A stretch of DNA of 64,000 bases from Porphyrobacter sp. CACIAM 03H1 (GTDB taxonomy: Bacteria > Pseudomonadota > Alphaproteobacteria > Sphingomonadales > Sphingomonadaceae). Positions 26,444 to 34,691 of this stretch are shown piece by piece (the stretch's first letter is position 1; each line of letters starts with the position of its first letter). The position numbers and the translations under genes were made by a program. Location of the stretch: assembly GCF_002215495.1 (NCBI RefSeq), contig NZ_CP021378.1:1674764-1738763 (forward strand), in the 5' to 3' direction. The notes under the pieces were generated by a model. It ran no database searches. It worked only from the letters and a program-made list of their open reading frames with translations, and was not told the origin of the DNA.

Positions 26444-26998
26444 ATGTTCAAGACCCGTCTGATGCTCGCCTCGCTGACCGCGCTGGCCTCCGCCGCGCCT
26501 CTTGCCGCGCAGGAGCAGAGCAGCACCAAGACCTATGAAGGCCCCAATGTCAGCGCCGTCCAGACCACCACCGTCAACCCCGACACCGGCACCGCCACGC
26601 GGGACCGCAGTGTGACCAGCACCGCCACGGGCAACACCGCCACCAGCAGCGCGGTGCGCCAGCGGACCGAAACGGGCGCCACGGTCGATGTCGTCCAGAC
26701 CGGCCCGCGCGGCAATTCGCGCAGCTTCGCCGGGGAGCGCACGCGGACCGAGAACGGCTCGACCTTCGAAGGCACCGCCACGGGTGCGAGGGGGCAGAGC
26801 TATGGCGTTGCGGGAAGCCGCAGCCGTGACGGCCAGGGCAATTCGCAGGCGAGCCAGAGCGTTACCAATTCCGCCGGCGAGGTGATCGGCTCCCGCAGCC
26901 GCGCCACCACCCGCGGCGACGGACAGGTGAACCACAGCGTCTCGCGTAGCAGGCCCCAAGGCGCCAAGCCGCCCCGCGGCCGCCGCCCGCGCGGCTGA
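26444..26998 (+). CDS. Secreted Ser/Thr/Arg-rich repeat protein
   Basis: I do not recognise this 184-residue protein. A signal peptide (MFKTRLMLASLTALASAAP, cleavage likely after LAAQ) precedes a low-complexity body with no Cys. Four imperfect repeats of about 27 residues begin at about 63 (GNTATSSAVRQRTETG), 90 (GNSRSFAGERTRTENG), 117 (GQSYGVAGSRSRDGQG) and 145 (GEVIGSRSRATTRGDG). The alternating polar pattern suggests stacked beta strands. The tail is basic (PPRGRRPRG). GGAGGAA precedes the ATG. The shared promoter motif makes it a likely target of the ECF sigma factor; a cell-surface or matrix role is only a guess. Confidence 0.75.
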   Translation: MFKTRLMLASLTALASAAPLAAQEQSSTKTYEGPNVSAVQTTTVNPDTGTATRDRSVTSTATGNTATSSAVRQRTETGATVDVVQTGPRGNSRSFAGERTRTENGSTFEGTATGARGQSYGVAGSRSRDGQGNSQASQSVTNSAGEVIGSRSRATTRGDGQVNHSVSRSRPQGAKPPRGRRPRG

Positions 26999-27070
26999 CC
27001 GACCCGCTCCGCGCGCTGCCAGGCAGGCTGCGCCGCCCCGCAGCCCTGCCATCCCCGATGGAGCGCGCGG

Positions 27071-27104
27071 GGGCACGCAGGCTCGCCCAAGAGCCTGCGT
27101 GCCC
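27071..27104. terminator. 14-bp perfect hairpin after the repeat protein gene
   Basis: GGGCACGCAGGCTC (27071-27084) pairs perfectly with GAGCCTGCGTGCCC (27091-27104) around a six-base loop. Only a weak T-rich stretch follows, so it may act with Rho or as an mRNA-stabilising structure. A second imperfect hairpin lies at about 27018-27046. Confidence 0.5.
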
Positions 27105-27120
27105 TTGCCCGGTTTATCCG

Positions 27121-27135
27121 GTTCACCCGCGGTTC
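27121..27135. promoter_or_regulatory. GTTC-N7-GTTC match, possible LexA box
   Basis: GTTC at 27121-27124 and 27132-27135 with seven bases between them, 48 bases before the lipoprotein gene. One exact match is expected by chance about twice in a window this size, so it is weak evidence alone. Confidence 0.25.
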
Positions 27136-27183
27136 ACGGCTGGCAAGCCATTGAAAAGCCGTTCGTGGAGGAAGGGTCGGAGC

Positions 27184-27552
27184 ATGGGCAAGGCAAGGTG
27201 CAGCATGATCCTCGCCGCAACCGCGCTGACCGGCTGCGCCAGCCCTGACCCGCAGGCGGGCGAGCGCACCGTCTTCAACAATCCCTATGCTGTGCCGACC
27301 CTCGACCGCACGGGGATCGGCCCGCAATGCGACGAGGAACTGGGGCGCGACGCCACCTGTCTCGGCGCGCCAATCATCCAGGCGCGGCGGGGACGGTTCG
27401 TCCTGCTCGCCAATGGCGAGACCGAGCGCCTCACCCGCAACCAGGCCCGGATCCTGCGCGAGCGCGCCGAACTGCTCGAAAGCCTGCGCGATCAGGCGAC
27501 GCCGCTGCCCGCTCTTCCGCCCAGCGAGCCGCCGCAGGACGAGACGCCCTGA
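27184..27552 (+). CDS. Small lipoprotein, function unknown
   Basis: A 122-residue protein with a short signal and lipobox ATALTGCAS, which places the lipidated Cys at residue 18. The mature part holds one further pair of Cys (ECDEE-type region near 51 and TCLG near 60) that could form a disulfide, the segment GRFVLLANGETERLTRNQAR, and a helical C-terminus rich in Arg, Glu and Leu ending in a Pro-rich tail. I recognise no family. The start at 27184 gives the lipoprotein signal. It converges on the chorismate mutase gene six bases away. Confidence 0.72.
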   Translation: MGKARCSMILAATALTGCASPDPQAGERTVFNNPYAVPTLDRTGIGPQCDEELGRDATCLGAPIIQARRGRFVLLANGETERLTRNQARILRERAELLESLRDQATPLPALPPSEPPQDETP

Positions 27553-27558
27553 CGCGCC

Positions 27559-27867
27559 TCAGCCCGCCTGCGCGCGCTCGTGGTGGCGGATCACCTCGTC
27601 GATGATGAAGCGCAGGAACTTCTCGGAGAATTCGGGGTCGAGATCAGCCTCTTCCGACAGCTTCCGCAGCCGCGCGATCTGGCGGGCCTCGCGATCCGGA
27701 TCGGCAGGGGGGAGGGTCGCCTTGGCCTTGTATTCGCCCACGGCCTGGGTGATCCGGAACCGCTCGGCGAGCATGTGGATCAGCGCCGCATCGATGTTGT
27801 CGATGCTCTTGCGGAAGGCCGCGAGCACCGGATCGGGCGCGCCGGAGTGTTGCGGATCATGCGACAT
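27559..27867 (-). CDS. Chorismate mutase (AroQ class, monofunctional)
   Basis: A 102-residue all-helical enzyme that converts chorismate to prephenate on the way to Phe and Tyr. Helix 1 has FRKSIDNIDAALIHMLAERF with the conserved Arg-Asp pattern. The middle helix has AVGEYKAKATLPPADPDREA with the catalytic Lys and Arg. The C-terminal helix ends FLRFIIDEVIRHHERAQ. It is not fused to a dehydratase or dehydrogenase domain. It is divergent from the polyprenyl synthase gene across 69 bases. Confidence 0.92.
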   Translation of the reverse strand: MSHDPQHSGAPDPVLAAFRKSIDNIDAALIHMLAERFRITQAVGEYKAKATLPPADPDREARQIARLRKLSEEADLDPEFSEKFLRFIIDEVIRHHERAQAG

Positions 27868-27936
27868 GGGGCGCAGGATTAGCAGCAATTCTGCGCTTGC
27901 CAAGCACGCTGGGGCCGCCCTAGAGCCTTGGCCAGC

Positions 27937-28947
27937 ATGAGTGCCGACATCATTCCCCTGCCGCGCAAGGCACCGACACTCGATCCCATGCTGTCGCTCA
28001 CGGCAGCGGGCATGAATTCGGTCAACGCCGTCATCCTCGAGCGGATGCAGAGCGAGATCCCGCTCATTCCGCGCCTCGCCGGGCACCTCATCAGCGGCGG
28101 CGGAAAGCGGCTGCGGCCGATGCTGACCCTCGCTGGGGCGGAGCTGGTCGGCTACAAGGGCACGCGCCACCACAAGCTCGCCGCCGCGGTCGAGTTCATC
28201 CACACTGCCACGCTGCTCCACGACGACGTGGTCGACGGCAGCGAGCTGCGGCGCGGCAAGGCGGCGGCCAACATCATCTTCGGCAATCCCGCGACCGTGC
28301 TGGTCGGCGATTTCCTGTTCTCCCGCGCCTTCGAACTGATGACCGAGGACGGCTCCTTGCGCGTCCTCTCGATCCTTTCGCGGGCAAGCGCGGTGATCGC
28401 GGAGGGCGAGGTCTCGCAGCTTTCCGCCCAGCGCCAGATCACCACGAGCGAGGAACAATACCTCCACATCATCGGCGCCAAGACCGCCGCCTTGTTCGCC
28501 GCCGCCAGCCAGATCAGCGCGGTTGTGGCGGAGTGCTCGGAGGAGCAGGAGCGCGCGCTCGAGGCCTACGGGCGCAATCTCGGGGTCGCCTTCCAGCTGG
28601 TGGACGATGCGATCGACTACGATTCCGATGCCGCCGAGATGGGCAAGGACCAGGGCGACGATTTCCGTGAGGGCAAGATGACCCTGCCGGTGATCCTCGC
28701 CTATGCCCGCGGCAACGAGGAAGAGCGCCGGTTCTGGAAGGACGCGATCCTCGGCCACCGCACCTCCGACGCGGACCTCGCCCATGCGATAGGGCTGATC
28801 GGCCGGCACAACGCGGTCGAGGACACGCGCGAACGGGCGCGCCACTTCGCGCACCGTGCGATCGACGCGATCTCGATCTTCCCGGACGGCAAGGCGCGTC
28901 AGGCGATGGCGGAAGCCGCGCAATTCGCGGTCGCGCGGGGGCATTGA
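27937..28947 (+). CDS. ispB: Long-chain polyprenyl diphosphate synthase (ubiquinone side chain)
   Basis: A 336-residue trans-prenyltransferase that extends farnesyl or geranylgeranyl diphosphate with isopentenyl units to make the ubiquinone tail, probably C50 in this group. The first Asp-rich motif is TLLHDDVVDGSELRRG (near residue 82) and the second is QLVDDAIDYD (near 209). GGGKRLRPMLTL near 53 binds pyrophosphate. The start MSADIIPLP at 27937 is chosen over an in-frame codon at 27928. HrpB begins 19 bases after the stop. Confidence 0.93.
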   Translation: MSADIIPLPRKAPTLDPMLSLTAAGMNSVNAVILERMQSEIPLIPRLAGHLISGGGKRLRPMLTLAGAELVGYKGTRHHKLAAAVEFIHTATLLHDDVVDGSELRRGKAAANIIFGNPATVLVGDFLFSRAFELMTEDGSLRVLSILSRASAVIAEGEVSQLSAQRQITTSEEQYLHIIGAKTAALFAAASQISAVVAECSEEQERALEAYGRNLGVAFQLVDDAIDYDSDAAEMGKDQGDDFREGKMTLPVILAYARGNEEERRFWKDAILGHRTSDADLAHAIGLIGRHNAVEDTRERARHFAHRAIDAISIFPDGKARQAMAEAAQFAVARGH

Positions 28948-28966
28948 GCAAGCTATCGGGCGGGGC

Positions 28967-31402
28967 GTGAAGCCCGACCTTCCCATTCACGCCGTACTGC
29001 CGCAGATCCGCGCCGCCCTGGCCGGGGCAGGCGCTGCCGTGCTGATCGCGCCGCCGGGGGCGGGGAAAACCACCGCTGTCGCGCCCGATCTGCTGGGCGA
29101 GGCGTGGTGCACCGGCCAGATCATCCTCACCTCGCCGCGCCGCGTCGCAGCCCGCGCCGCCGCCGAGCGCATGGCGGAACTGCTCGGCGAGAAGCCGGGC
29201 GAGACGGTCGGCTACATGACCCGGCTCGACAGCAAGGTCTCCGCGCGCACCCGCATACTCGTCGTGACCGAGGCGATCTTGGTGAACCGGCTGGTGGAGG
29301 ACCCGGAATTGCCCGGTGTCTCGGCGGTGCTGTTCGATGAGGCGCACGAGCGCGCGCTCGACAGTGATCTGGGCCTTGCGCTGGCATTGGAGACCCGCGC
29401 CGTGCTGCGCGAGGACCTGCGCGTGCTCTTGATGTCGGCCACGATCGACGGTGCGCGCTTTGCCCGGCTGCTCGGCGAGGGCGCGGCCGTGATCGAAAGC
29501 GAGGGGCGCAGCTTTCCCTTGGCGATAAAGTGGCTTGGAGGCGATGCTTCGCAGGCGATCGAGGATCGTATGGCTGGCGCCATCCTCACCGCGTGGCGTG
29601 AAGAGGCCGGCGACATTCTCGCCTTCCTGCCGGGCGTGCGCGAGATCGAGCGGGTGCGCGAGCGGTTGGAGCCACGCCTCGCAGGCACCCCGATCCACCC
29701 GCTCCATGGCCAGATCGAACCCGCCGCCCAGCGCGCCGCGATCCGTCGTGATCCCGAAGGGCGGCGACGCATCGTCCTTGCGACCGCGATTGCCGAGACC
29801 TCGCTGACGCTCGACGGGGTGAGCGTGGTGGTCGACAGCGGGCTCGCGCGCCTTGCCGAATTCGACCGCGCGGCGGGGACCACCCATCTCGTCACCCGCC
29901 GCGCCTCGCAAGCCTCGGCGGCGCAGCGGGCGGGGCGCGCGGCGCGGCAGGGGCCGGGCGTTGCCTACCGCCTGTGGGAAGAGGCGGGCCACGCCGGCCG
30001 ACCCGAATTCGCGCCGGCCGAAATCATGCAGGCCGACCTTGCACCACTGCTGCTGCGGCTGGCGAAATGGGGCACTGCCGATCCGGCCAGCCTGCCGTGG
30101 CTCGACCCGCCCCCCGAGGCTTCGGTCGCCGCCGCGCGGCGGGCGCTTGAGGCGCTGGGCGCGCTCGACGCAGGCGGGCGGATCACGCCGTTCGGGCAAG
30201 CCGTGGCGAGCCTGCCGATGGCCCCCGATCAGGCCGCCGCCGTGCTCCACGGCGCTGCGGCGGGTTGCGGCGAGGATGCCGCGCGGCTGGTGATGCTGCT
30301 CCAGGAACGCGGCCTCGGTGGGCGCGGCGAGGACCTGATGCAGCGCCTCGCCCGCTGGCGCGGCGACCGCGCGCCGCGCAGCGCGGCGGCGGCGGGGATC
30401 GCGAGGGGTTGGGCAGGGCAGGTGGCCAAGCTTGCAGGCGTTATCGGCACGAGCCCCGTGCAGGATGCTGCCGAAGCCCTCGCGCTCGCCCGTCCCGATT
30501 TCATCGCCCGCCGCCGCGACCCTTCGGGCGAGAGCTGGATCAGCGCCGGGGGGAGGGGCTATATCCTCGACTCCGCCTCACCGCTGGCGCGGGCCGAATG
30601 GATCGTGATCGGCGATGCGCAGGGTCAGGCCAAGGGTGCGCGCATCACGGCGGGGGCGGAGATCGCGTCCGACCGCATCGCGGCCCTGTTTGTGGACGAA
30701 CTTCAGGAACGCGTCACAACCCGCTGGAACGAGCAGAAGAACCGGGTCGAAGCCCGGCGCGAGCGGCGGCTCGGGGCGATCGTGCTGGCAAGCGTTCCTG
30801 AGCCTGCGCCCGATCCGGCGCTGCTTGTGGATATCCTAGTGGAAAAAGCGCTGGAGAAACTGGGGGAACTCATGCCCGAAGGCTTCCTCGCCCGCGCCCG
30901 CTTCGCCGGGGTTGAGGCGCTTTCGCCCGAGGCCTTGTCTGCGCGTGCCGGCGAGTGGCTCGCCCCGCTGCTGGCGGGCCGTCGCGATCTCGACCTGCCG
31001 CCGCATCGCTTAGCCGAGGCCGCTCTGGGGCTGCTCGACTGGAATGCCCGCGCAACGCTCGACAAGGCTGCGCCCACCCATTTCACCTCGCCCGCCGACA
31101 CGCGCCACCCGATCGATTACGCCGGCGACGACGCGCCGAGCGTCGAGGTCAGGGTCCAGGGCCTCTTCGGGCTCGACACGCAGCCGATGATCGGCAGCAC
31201 CCCGTTGCTGCTCAAGCTCACCAGCCCGGCGGGCCGCCCGATCCAGTCGACCCGCGACTTGCCCGGCTTCTGGCGCGGCAGCTGGCGCGACGTGGTCAAG
31301 GACATGAAGGGCCGCTATCCCAAGCATCGCTGGCCCGATCAGCCGTGGCTGGAAAAGCCGAGCATGAAGACCAAAAACGCCTTCAACCGCAGCGATTCGT
31401 GA
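28967..31402 (+). CDS. hrpB: ATP-dependent helicase HrpB
   Basis: An 811-residue DEAH-box helicase. Motif I is APPGAGKTTAVAP near residue 28. Motif Ia is LTSPRRVAARAAAERM, and motif II is LFDEAHERAL (DEAH). Motif III is LLMSATIDG, and motif VI is QRAGRAARQGPGVAYRLW. The C-terminal HrpB-specific region ends with GRYPKHRWPDQPW. It probably remodels RNA or ribosomal particles; its role is poorly known. GTG at 28967 starts the protein VKPDLPIHAVLPQIR and gives the normal family length. Confidence 0.93.
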   Translation: MKPDLPIHAVLPQIRAALAGAGAAVLIAPPGAGKTTAVAPDLLGEAWCTGQIILTSPRRVAARAAAERMAELLGEKPGETVGYMTRLDSKVSARTRILVVTEAILVNRLVEDPELPGVSAVLFDEAHERALDSDLGLALALETRAVLREDLRVLLMSATIDGARFARLLGEGAAVIESEGRSFPLAIKWLGGDASQAIEDRMAGAILTAWREEAGDILAFLPGVREIERVRERLEPRLAGTPIHPLHGQIEPAAQRAAIRRDPEGRRRIVLATAIAETSLTLDGVSVVVDSGLARLAEFDRAAGTTHLVTRRASQASAAQRAGRAARQGPGVAYRLWEEAGHAGRPEFAPAEIMQADLAPLLLRLAKWGTADPASLPWLDPPPEASVAAARRALEALGALDAGGRITPFGQAVASLPMAPDQAAAVLHGAAAGCGEDAARLVMLLQERGLGGRGEDLMQRLARWRGDRAPRSAAAAGIARGWAGQVAKLAGVIGTSPVQDAAEALALARPDFIARRRDPSGESWISAGGRGYILDSASPLARAEWIVIGDAQGQAKGARITAGAEIASDRIAALFVDELQERVTTRWNEQKNRVEARRERRLGAIVLASVPEPAPDPALLVDILVEKALEKLGELMPEGFLARARFAGVEALSPEALSARAGEWLAPLLAGRRDLDLPPHRLAEAALGLLDWNARATLDKAAPTHFTSPADTRHPIDYAGDDAPSVEVRVQGLFGLDTQPMIGSTPLLLKLTSPAGRPIQSTRDLPGFWRGSWRDVVKDMKGRYPKHRWPDQPWLEKPSMKTKNAFNRSDS

Positions 31403-31416
31403 TCTAAGGGCGGGCC

Positions 31417-31695
31417 ATGAGCGCACGTATCTACCAGAAGCCCAAGCACGCGATGCAGTCCGGCAAGGCCCATACCGATGAATGGGTGCTGGAGTTCGAG
31501 CAGTCCGAGGCACGCTTCGCCGATCCGCTGATGGGCTGGACCGGGAGCGCCGACACGCAGTCGCAAGTGAAGCTCACCTTCCCGTCGAAGGATGCGGCGC
31601 GTGCCTATGCCGAGAAATACGGCATCCCTGCGCGCGTGATCGCCACGCCGCCGCGGCGGTTGAAGCTCCAGGCCTACGCGGACAATTTCCGCTGA
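31417..31695 (+). CDS. Complex I accessory subunit, NDUFS4 homologue
   Basis: A 92-residue protein of the ETC complex I subunit family (NDUFS4), one of the few accessory NADH:ubiquinone oxidoreductase subunits shared by alphaproteobacteria and mitochondria. It shows ARIYQKPKHAMQSGKAHTDE, the core WVLEFEQSEARFADPLMGWT and the segment FPSKDAARAYAEKYGIP. It binds the peripheral arm. It lies far from the nuo operon, which is normal for this gene. It starts 14 bases after hrpB, and SRP RNA follows. Confidence 0.92.
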   Translation: MSARIYQKPKHAMQSGKAHTDEWVLEFEQSEARFADPLMGWTGSADTQSQVKLTFPSKDAARAYAEKYGIPARVIATPPRRLKLQAYADNFR

Positions 31696-31710
31696 GTTGA
31701 CGTTTCGCCT

Positions 31711-31816
31711 GCCGGACGCCATATGCCCACTCGGGAGTCGGGTGGACGTTTGCGTCCGCTCACCGGGTCAGGGCCGGAAGGCAGCAGCCCAGGTGGATTG
31801 CGGCGGGTCGCCCGGC
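31711..31816 (+). ncRNA. ffs: Signal recognition particle RNA (4.5S type)
   Basis: The universally conserved SRP helix 8 core is present, GGTCAGGGCCGGAAGGCAGC, together with the following AGCCCAGG. The ends pair as GCCGG (31711-31715) with CCGGC (31812-31816), and the length of about 106 bases fits the small bacterial form. It would bind Ffh and guide membrane proteins to SecYEG. Exact 5' and 3' ends are estimated from the pairing. In many alphaproteobacteria this RNA lies near dnaX, as it does here. Confidence 0.9.
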
Positions 31817-31823
31817 TCCTTCC

Positions 31824-32324
31824 TCATGCATCGTCGGCGAAAGCTCCGGAACCCGCGCGCATCCGCTCGCGCGCGGCATTGCGCGATCCGGTCGCCGGCA
31901 CCAGCCCGCTGACGCGCCCGAGGCCGAACGGCGGCATGTTGCCATAGACCGTCTCGTGCGCGCCGCCCGCGACGACGTAGGTCTCGTGATAGATCCCCAC
32001 CGTCCCGTCATTGCCGATGCTGCGGTTGAAGGCGGTCCATGCCGGCCAGTGCTGCGCGTCGCGGTTGCGGGCATAGGCCTCGAGGCTGTCGAAATCGCGC
32101 CAGTATTGGAGCAGCAAAATCTGGCGCGGGGAGCACAGGGCGAACTCCGTGCCGAGGAACCCGCTCTCGGGATTGCGGCTGAGTTCCCGGATCATCGGGC
32201 CCATCGCCCGGAACACCGGCCACCACCGGCCGACCTTGTGGAAGTGGTTGATCCGCATGCCGATCAGGAACACCACGAGAGGGCCGGTATGGCTGTCGGT
32301 CATTCGGCCCGGAATGATGCTCAT
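31824..32324 (-). CDS. DUF4188 protein
   Basis: A 166-residue protein of the DUF4188 family by recognition: MSIIPGRMTDSHTGPLVVFL at the N-terminus, then GMRINHFHKVGRWWPVFRAM and LLLQYWRDFDSLEAYARN. The fold is probably the dimeric alpha-beta barrel, related to heme-binding or monooxygenase-like proteins, given the YHETYV strand near 120. No reaction is established. The start at the MSIIPGRM codon fits the family; an in-frame ATG at 32426 would add 34 unrelated residues. It converges on the SRP RNA gene. Confidence 0.78.
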   Translation of the reverse strand: MSIIPGRMTDSHTGPLVVFLIGMRINHFHKVGRWWPVFRAMGPMIRELSRNPESGFLGTEFALCSPRQILLLQYWRDFDSLEAYARNRDAQHWPAWTAFNRSIGNDGTVGIYHETYVVAGGAHETVYGNMPPFGLGRVSGLVPATGSRNAARERMRAGSGAFADDA

Positions 32325-32456
32325 GACGGTCTCCCCTTGCCGCCATTTCAATTGCGAATTGCAACCGGAGTCAAGGCCAAGGGGCGCGCGAAGTTCGGGT
32401 GATGACCGCCCGCGAATCTTCGACATTGGGCGATGCCGGGCCTAAGATGGCGGGCG

Positions 32457-34226
32457 ATGAACGATTCCGATCCTGAACTGCCCGAGGAAGAGACGGGTCC
32501 GAGCCTCGCCGAGCTCGAGGCGGCGGGGCAGAACGCCCTGTTCGGCGATCCCGCGCCCGCGCCCGCAGCTGCGCCCGCACCGACGCCCGCCGCGCCGAAG
32601 CCGGGCGCCGCACAGCCGTACCGCGTTCTCGCCCGCAAGTACCGCCCGCAGACCTTCTCCGAGCTGATCGGGCAGGAGGCGATGGTGCGAACCCTCGCCA
32701 ATGCCATCGCCCGCGACCGGCTGGCCCATGCCTTCCTGATGACCGGGGTGCGCGGGGTCGGCAAGACCTCGACCGCGCGGCTCATCGCCAAGGCGCTGAA
32801 CTGCGTCGGGCCTGACGGGCAGGGCGGGCCGACGATCGACCCTTGCGGGCAGTGCGAGCCCTGCACCGCCATCGCCGAGGGCCGCCACATCGACGTGATC
32901 GAGATGGACGCGGCCTCCAACACCGGCGTCGACGACGTACGCGAGATCATCGAGCAGGTGCGCTACGCCGCGGTCTCGGCGCGCTACAAGATCTACATCA
33001 TCGACGAAGTCCACATGCTGTCGCGCAATGCTTTCAACGCCTTGCTCAAGACACTTGAGGAACCCCCGCCGCATGTGAAGTTCCTGTTCGCCACCACCGA
33101 AGTCGACAAGCTCCCCGTCACCGTGCTGAGCCGCACCCAGCGTTTCGACTTGCGGCGCATCCCGGCGCAGCTACTCGCGGAGCACTTCGCCAAGGTCTGC
33201 GCCCTCGAAGGTGTCGAGGCGGAGGGCGAGGCGCTCAACATCATCGCCAACGCCGCCGAAGGGTCGGTGCGCGACGGCCTCTCGATCCTCGACCAGGCGA
33301 TCGCCCATGCCGACCTCGACGGCGAGGGCAAGGTCGCCGCTTCCCGGGTCCGCGACATGCTCGGCCTCGCCGACAAGAGCGCGCAGCGCCGGTTGCTCGG
33401 GCACCTGCTCGAAGGCGATGCCAAGGCGCTGCTCGCCGCGGTCGAGGAGCAATATGCCCTCGGCGTCGAGCCGCTCGCGCTTATGCGGGCGCTGATGGAC
33501 CTCGTCCACCGCATCACCCTCGCGCAGGTCTCCGGCACCGAGCCCGAGGCCCCGGCGGAGGACGAGCGCCGGGCGCTCGCCGATTTCGCCGGACGGATGG
33601 GGGCGGGGGAACTGCACCGCCTGTGGCAGCTGCTGCTCAAGGGCCACGATGAGGTGCGCACCGGCCCCGATCCGCTGGTCTCGCTCCAGATGGCCCTGCT
33701 GCGCATCCTCCATGCCGCGCAGATGCCCGATCCGGGCAAGCTGGCGCGGCGGATCGAGGAACTCGCCGCGAACGGGATCGCCGCTGCCCCCGCCGCCGGA
33801 CCGGACGGCGCGCCCGCCGCGGCCCCGGCCGCCGCCGCGCCCACCCGATCATGGGCCGCGCTGGTCGACGAGGTCGATGCCTCGGGCCAGCTGCGCGTCG
33901 CCCAGATCATGCGCGACCGGGTGCGGGTGATCGAACTCGGCCCCGAACGCCTCGTCTACCAGCAGGCCGACAGCTTCCCCGACGACCCCGCGCCCGATAT
34001 CCGCGAGGCGCTATTCAGGCTGACGGGCAAGCGCTGGCAGGTCGAGCGCGGCACCGGGGAAGCGCAGCCTTCCCTGCGCGAGACCGCCGAGGCCGCCGCT
34101 GCCGCCGAGGATGCGCGCATCCGGTCCGACCCGCTCGTCAAGGCCGCCTTCGAGGCCTTCCCCGATGCCGAGCTGATCGGCACCGCCCCCCGTGCCGCTG
34201 CTGGCGGCAGCCCCCCGTGGAACTGA
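32457..34226 (+). CDS. dnaX: DNA polymerase III subunits gamma and tau
   Basis: A 589-residue clamp-loader ATPase. After a Pro/Ala-rich N-terminal extension of about 52 residues the AAA+ module starts YRVLARKYRPQTFSELIGQE. Walker A is GVRGVGKTS near residue 97, the zinc site is CGQCEPC, Walker B is IYIIDEVHML, and the SRC motif is TVLSRTQRF. A second Ala/Pro-rich linker (about 440-475) leads to the tau-specific C-terminus. I see no poly-A slippery site, so production of gamma by frameshifting cannot be supported. ybaB follows after 13 bases. Confidence 0.95.
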   Translation: MNDSDPELPEEETGPSLAELEAAGQNALFGDPAPAPAAAPAPTPAAPKPGAAQPYRVLARKYRPQTFSELIGQEAMVRTLANAIARDRLAHAFLMTGVRGVGKTSTARLIAKALNCVGPDGQGGPTIDPCGQCEPCTAIAEGRHIDVIEMDAASNTGVDDVREIIEQVRYAAVSARYKIYIIDEVHMLSRNAFNALLKTLEEPPPHVKFLFATTEVDKLPVTVLSRTQRFDLRRIPAQLLAEHFAKVCALEGVEAEGEALNIIANAAEGSVRDGLSILDQAIAHADLDGEGKVAASRVRDMLGLADKSAQRRLLGHLLEGDAKALLAAVEEQYALGVEPLALMRALMDLVHRITLAQVSGTEPEAPAEDERRALADFAGRMGAGELHRLWQLLLKGHDEVRTGPDPLVSLQMALLRILHAAQMPDPGKLARRIEELAANGIAAAPAAGPDGAPAAAPAAAAPTRSWAALVDEVDASGQLRVAQIMRDRVRVIELGPERLVYQQADSFPDDPAPDIREALFRLTGKRWQVERGTGEAQPSLRETAEAAAAAEDARIRSDPLVKAAFEAFPDAELIGTAPRAAAGGSPPWN

Positions 34227-34239
34227 GGAGACCCCCGCG

Positions 34240-34581
34240 ATGAAATCGATGGAAGAGATGATGGCCGCAGCCCAGAAGGCCGCCGAGACCATCCAGAAGC
34301 AGATGAACGAGATGCAGGTGAAGCTCGACTCGATCGAGGTCGAGGGCAGCGCCGGCGGCGGCCTCGTCAAGGTCCGCGCCAGCGCCAAGGGCCGCATCCT
34401 CGGCGTGTCGATCGACGACAGCCTGATGTTGCCCGACGACAAGCAGATCCTCGAGGACCTCGTGGCGGCTGCCTTCAACGACGCCCGCGACCGGGCCGAC
34501 CGCGTCTCGGAACAGCAGATGCGCGAGATGCAGGGCTCGATGGGCCTTCCGCCCGGCTTCAACCTGCCCGGGCTGGGGTAA
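34240..34581 (+). CDS. YbaB/EbfC nucleoid-associated protein
   Basis: A 113-residue DNA-binding protein with the pattern MAAAQKAAETIQKQMNEMQ, VEGSAGGGLVKVRASAKGR and DDKQILEDLVAAAFNDA. YbaB dimers bind and bridge DNA. It sits directly downstream of dnaX in most bacteria. The usual third gene, recR, is missing here and the next gene is lon. GAGGAG lies before the ATG at 34240. Confidence 0.94.
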   Translation: MKSMEEMMAAAQKAAETIQKQMNEMQVKLDSIEVEGSAGGGLVKVRASAKGRILGVSIDDSLMLPDDKQILEDLVAAAFNDARDRADRVSEQQMREMQGSMGLPPGFNLPGLG

Positions 34582-34593
34582 GGGCCGGGGCCG

Positions 34594-34691
34594 TGCGAAG
34601 TTTACAAAGTTGACACTGTAAACTTCGCAATCCTACAGGAATTCCGGATCCAATTCAGAAGCTTCCGGACCAAAACCGAAGTTGACACTGT
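34594..34691. repeat. 13-bp hairpin plus 13-base direct repeat upstream of lon
   Basis: In the 300-base gap between ybaB and lon, TGCGAAGTTTACA (34594-34606) is the exact inverted partner of TGTAAACTTCGCA (34617-34629) with a ten-base spacer. The sequence AAGTTGACACTGT occurs at 34607-34619 inside this structure and again at 34679-34691. The region is much richer in AT than its surroundings. It could be the ybaB terminator or an operator for lon; neither is proven. The rest of the gap to 34881 shows no gene. Confidence 0.6.

Noticed and set aside
32457..34226. Programmed frameshift in dnaX to make gamma
   Set aside because: No run of A or AG-rich slippery sequence with a downstream hairpin is visible.
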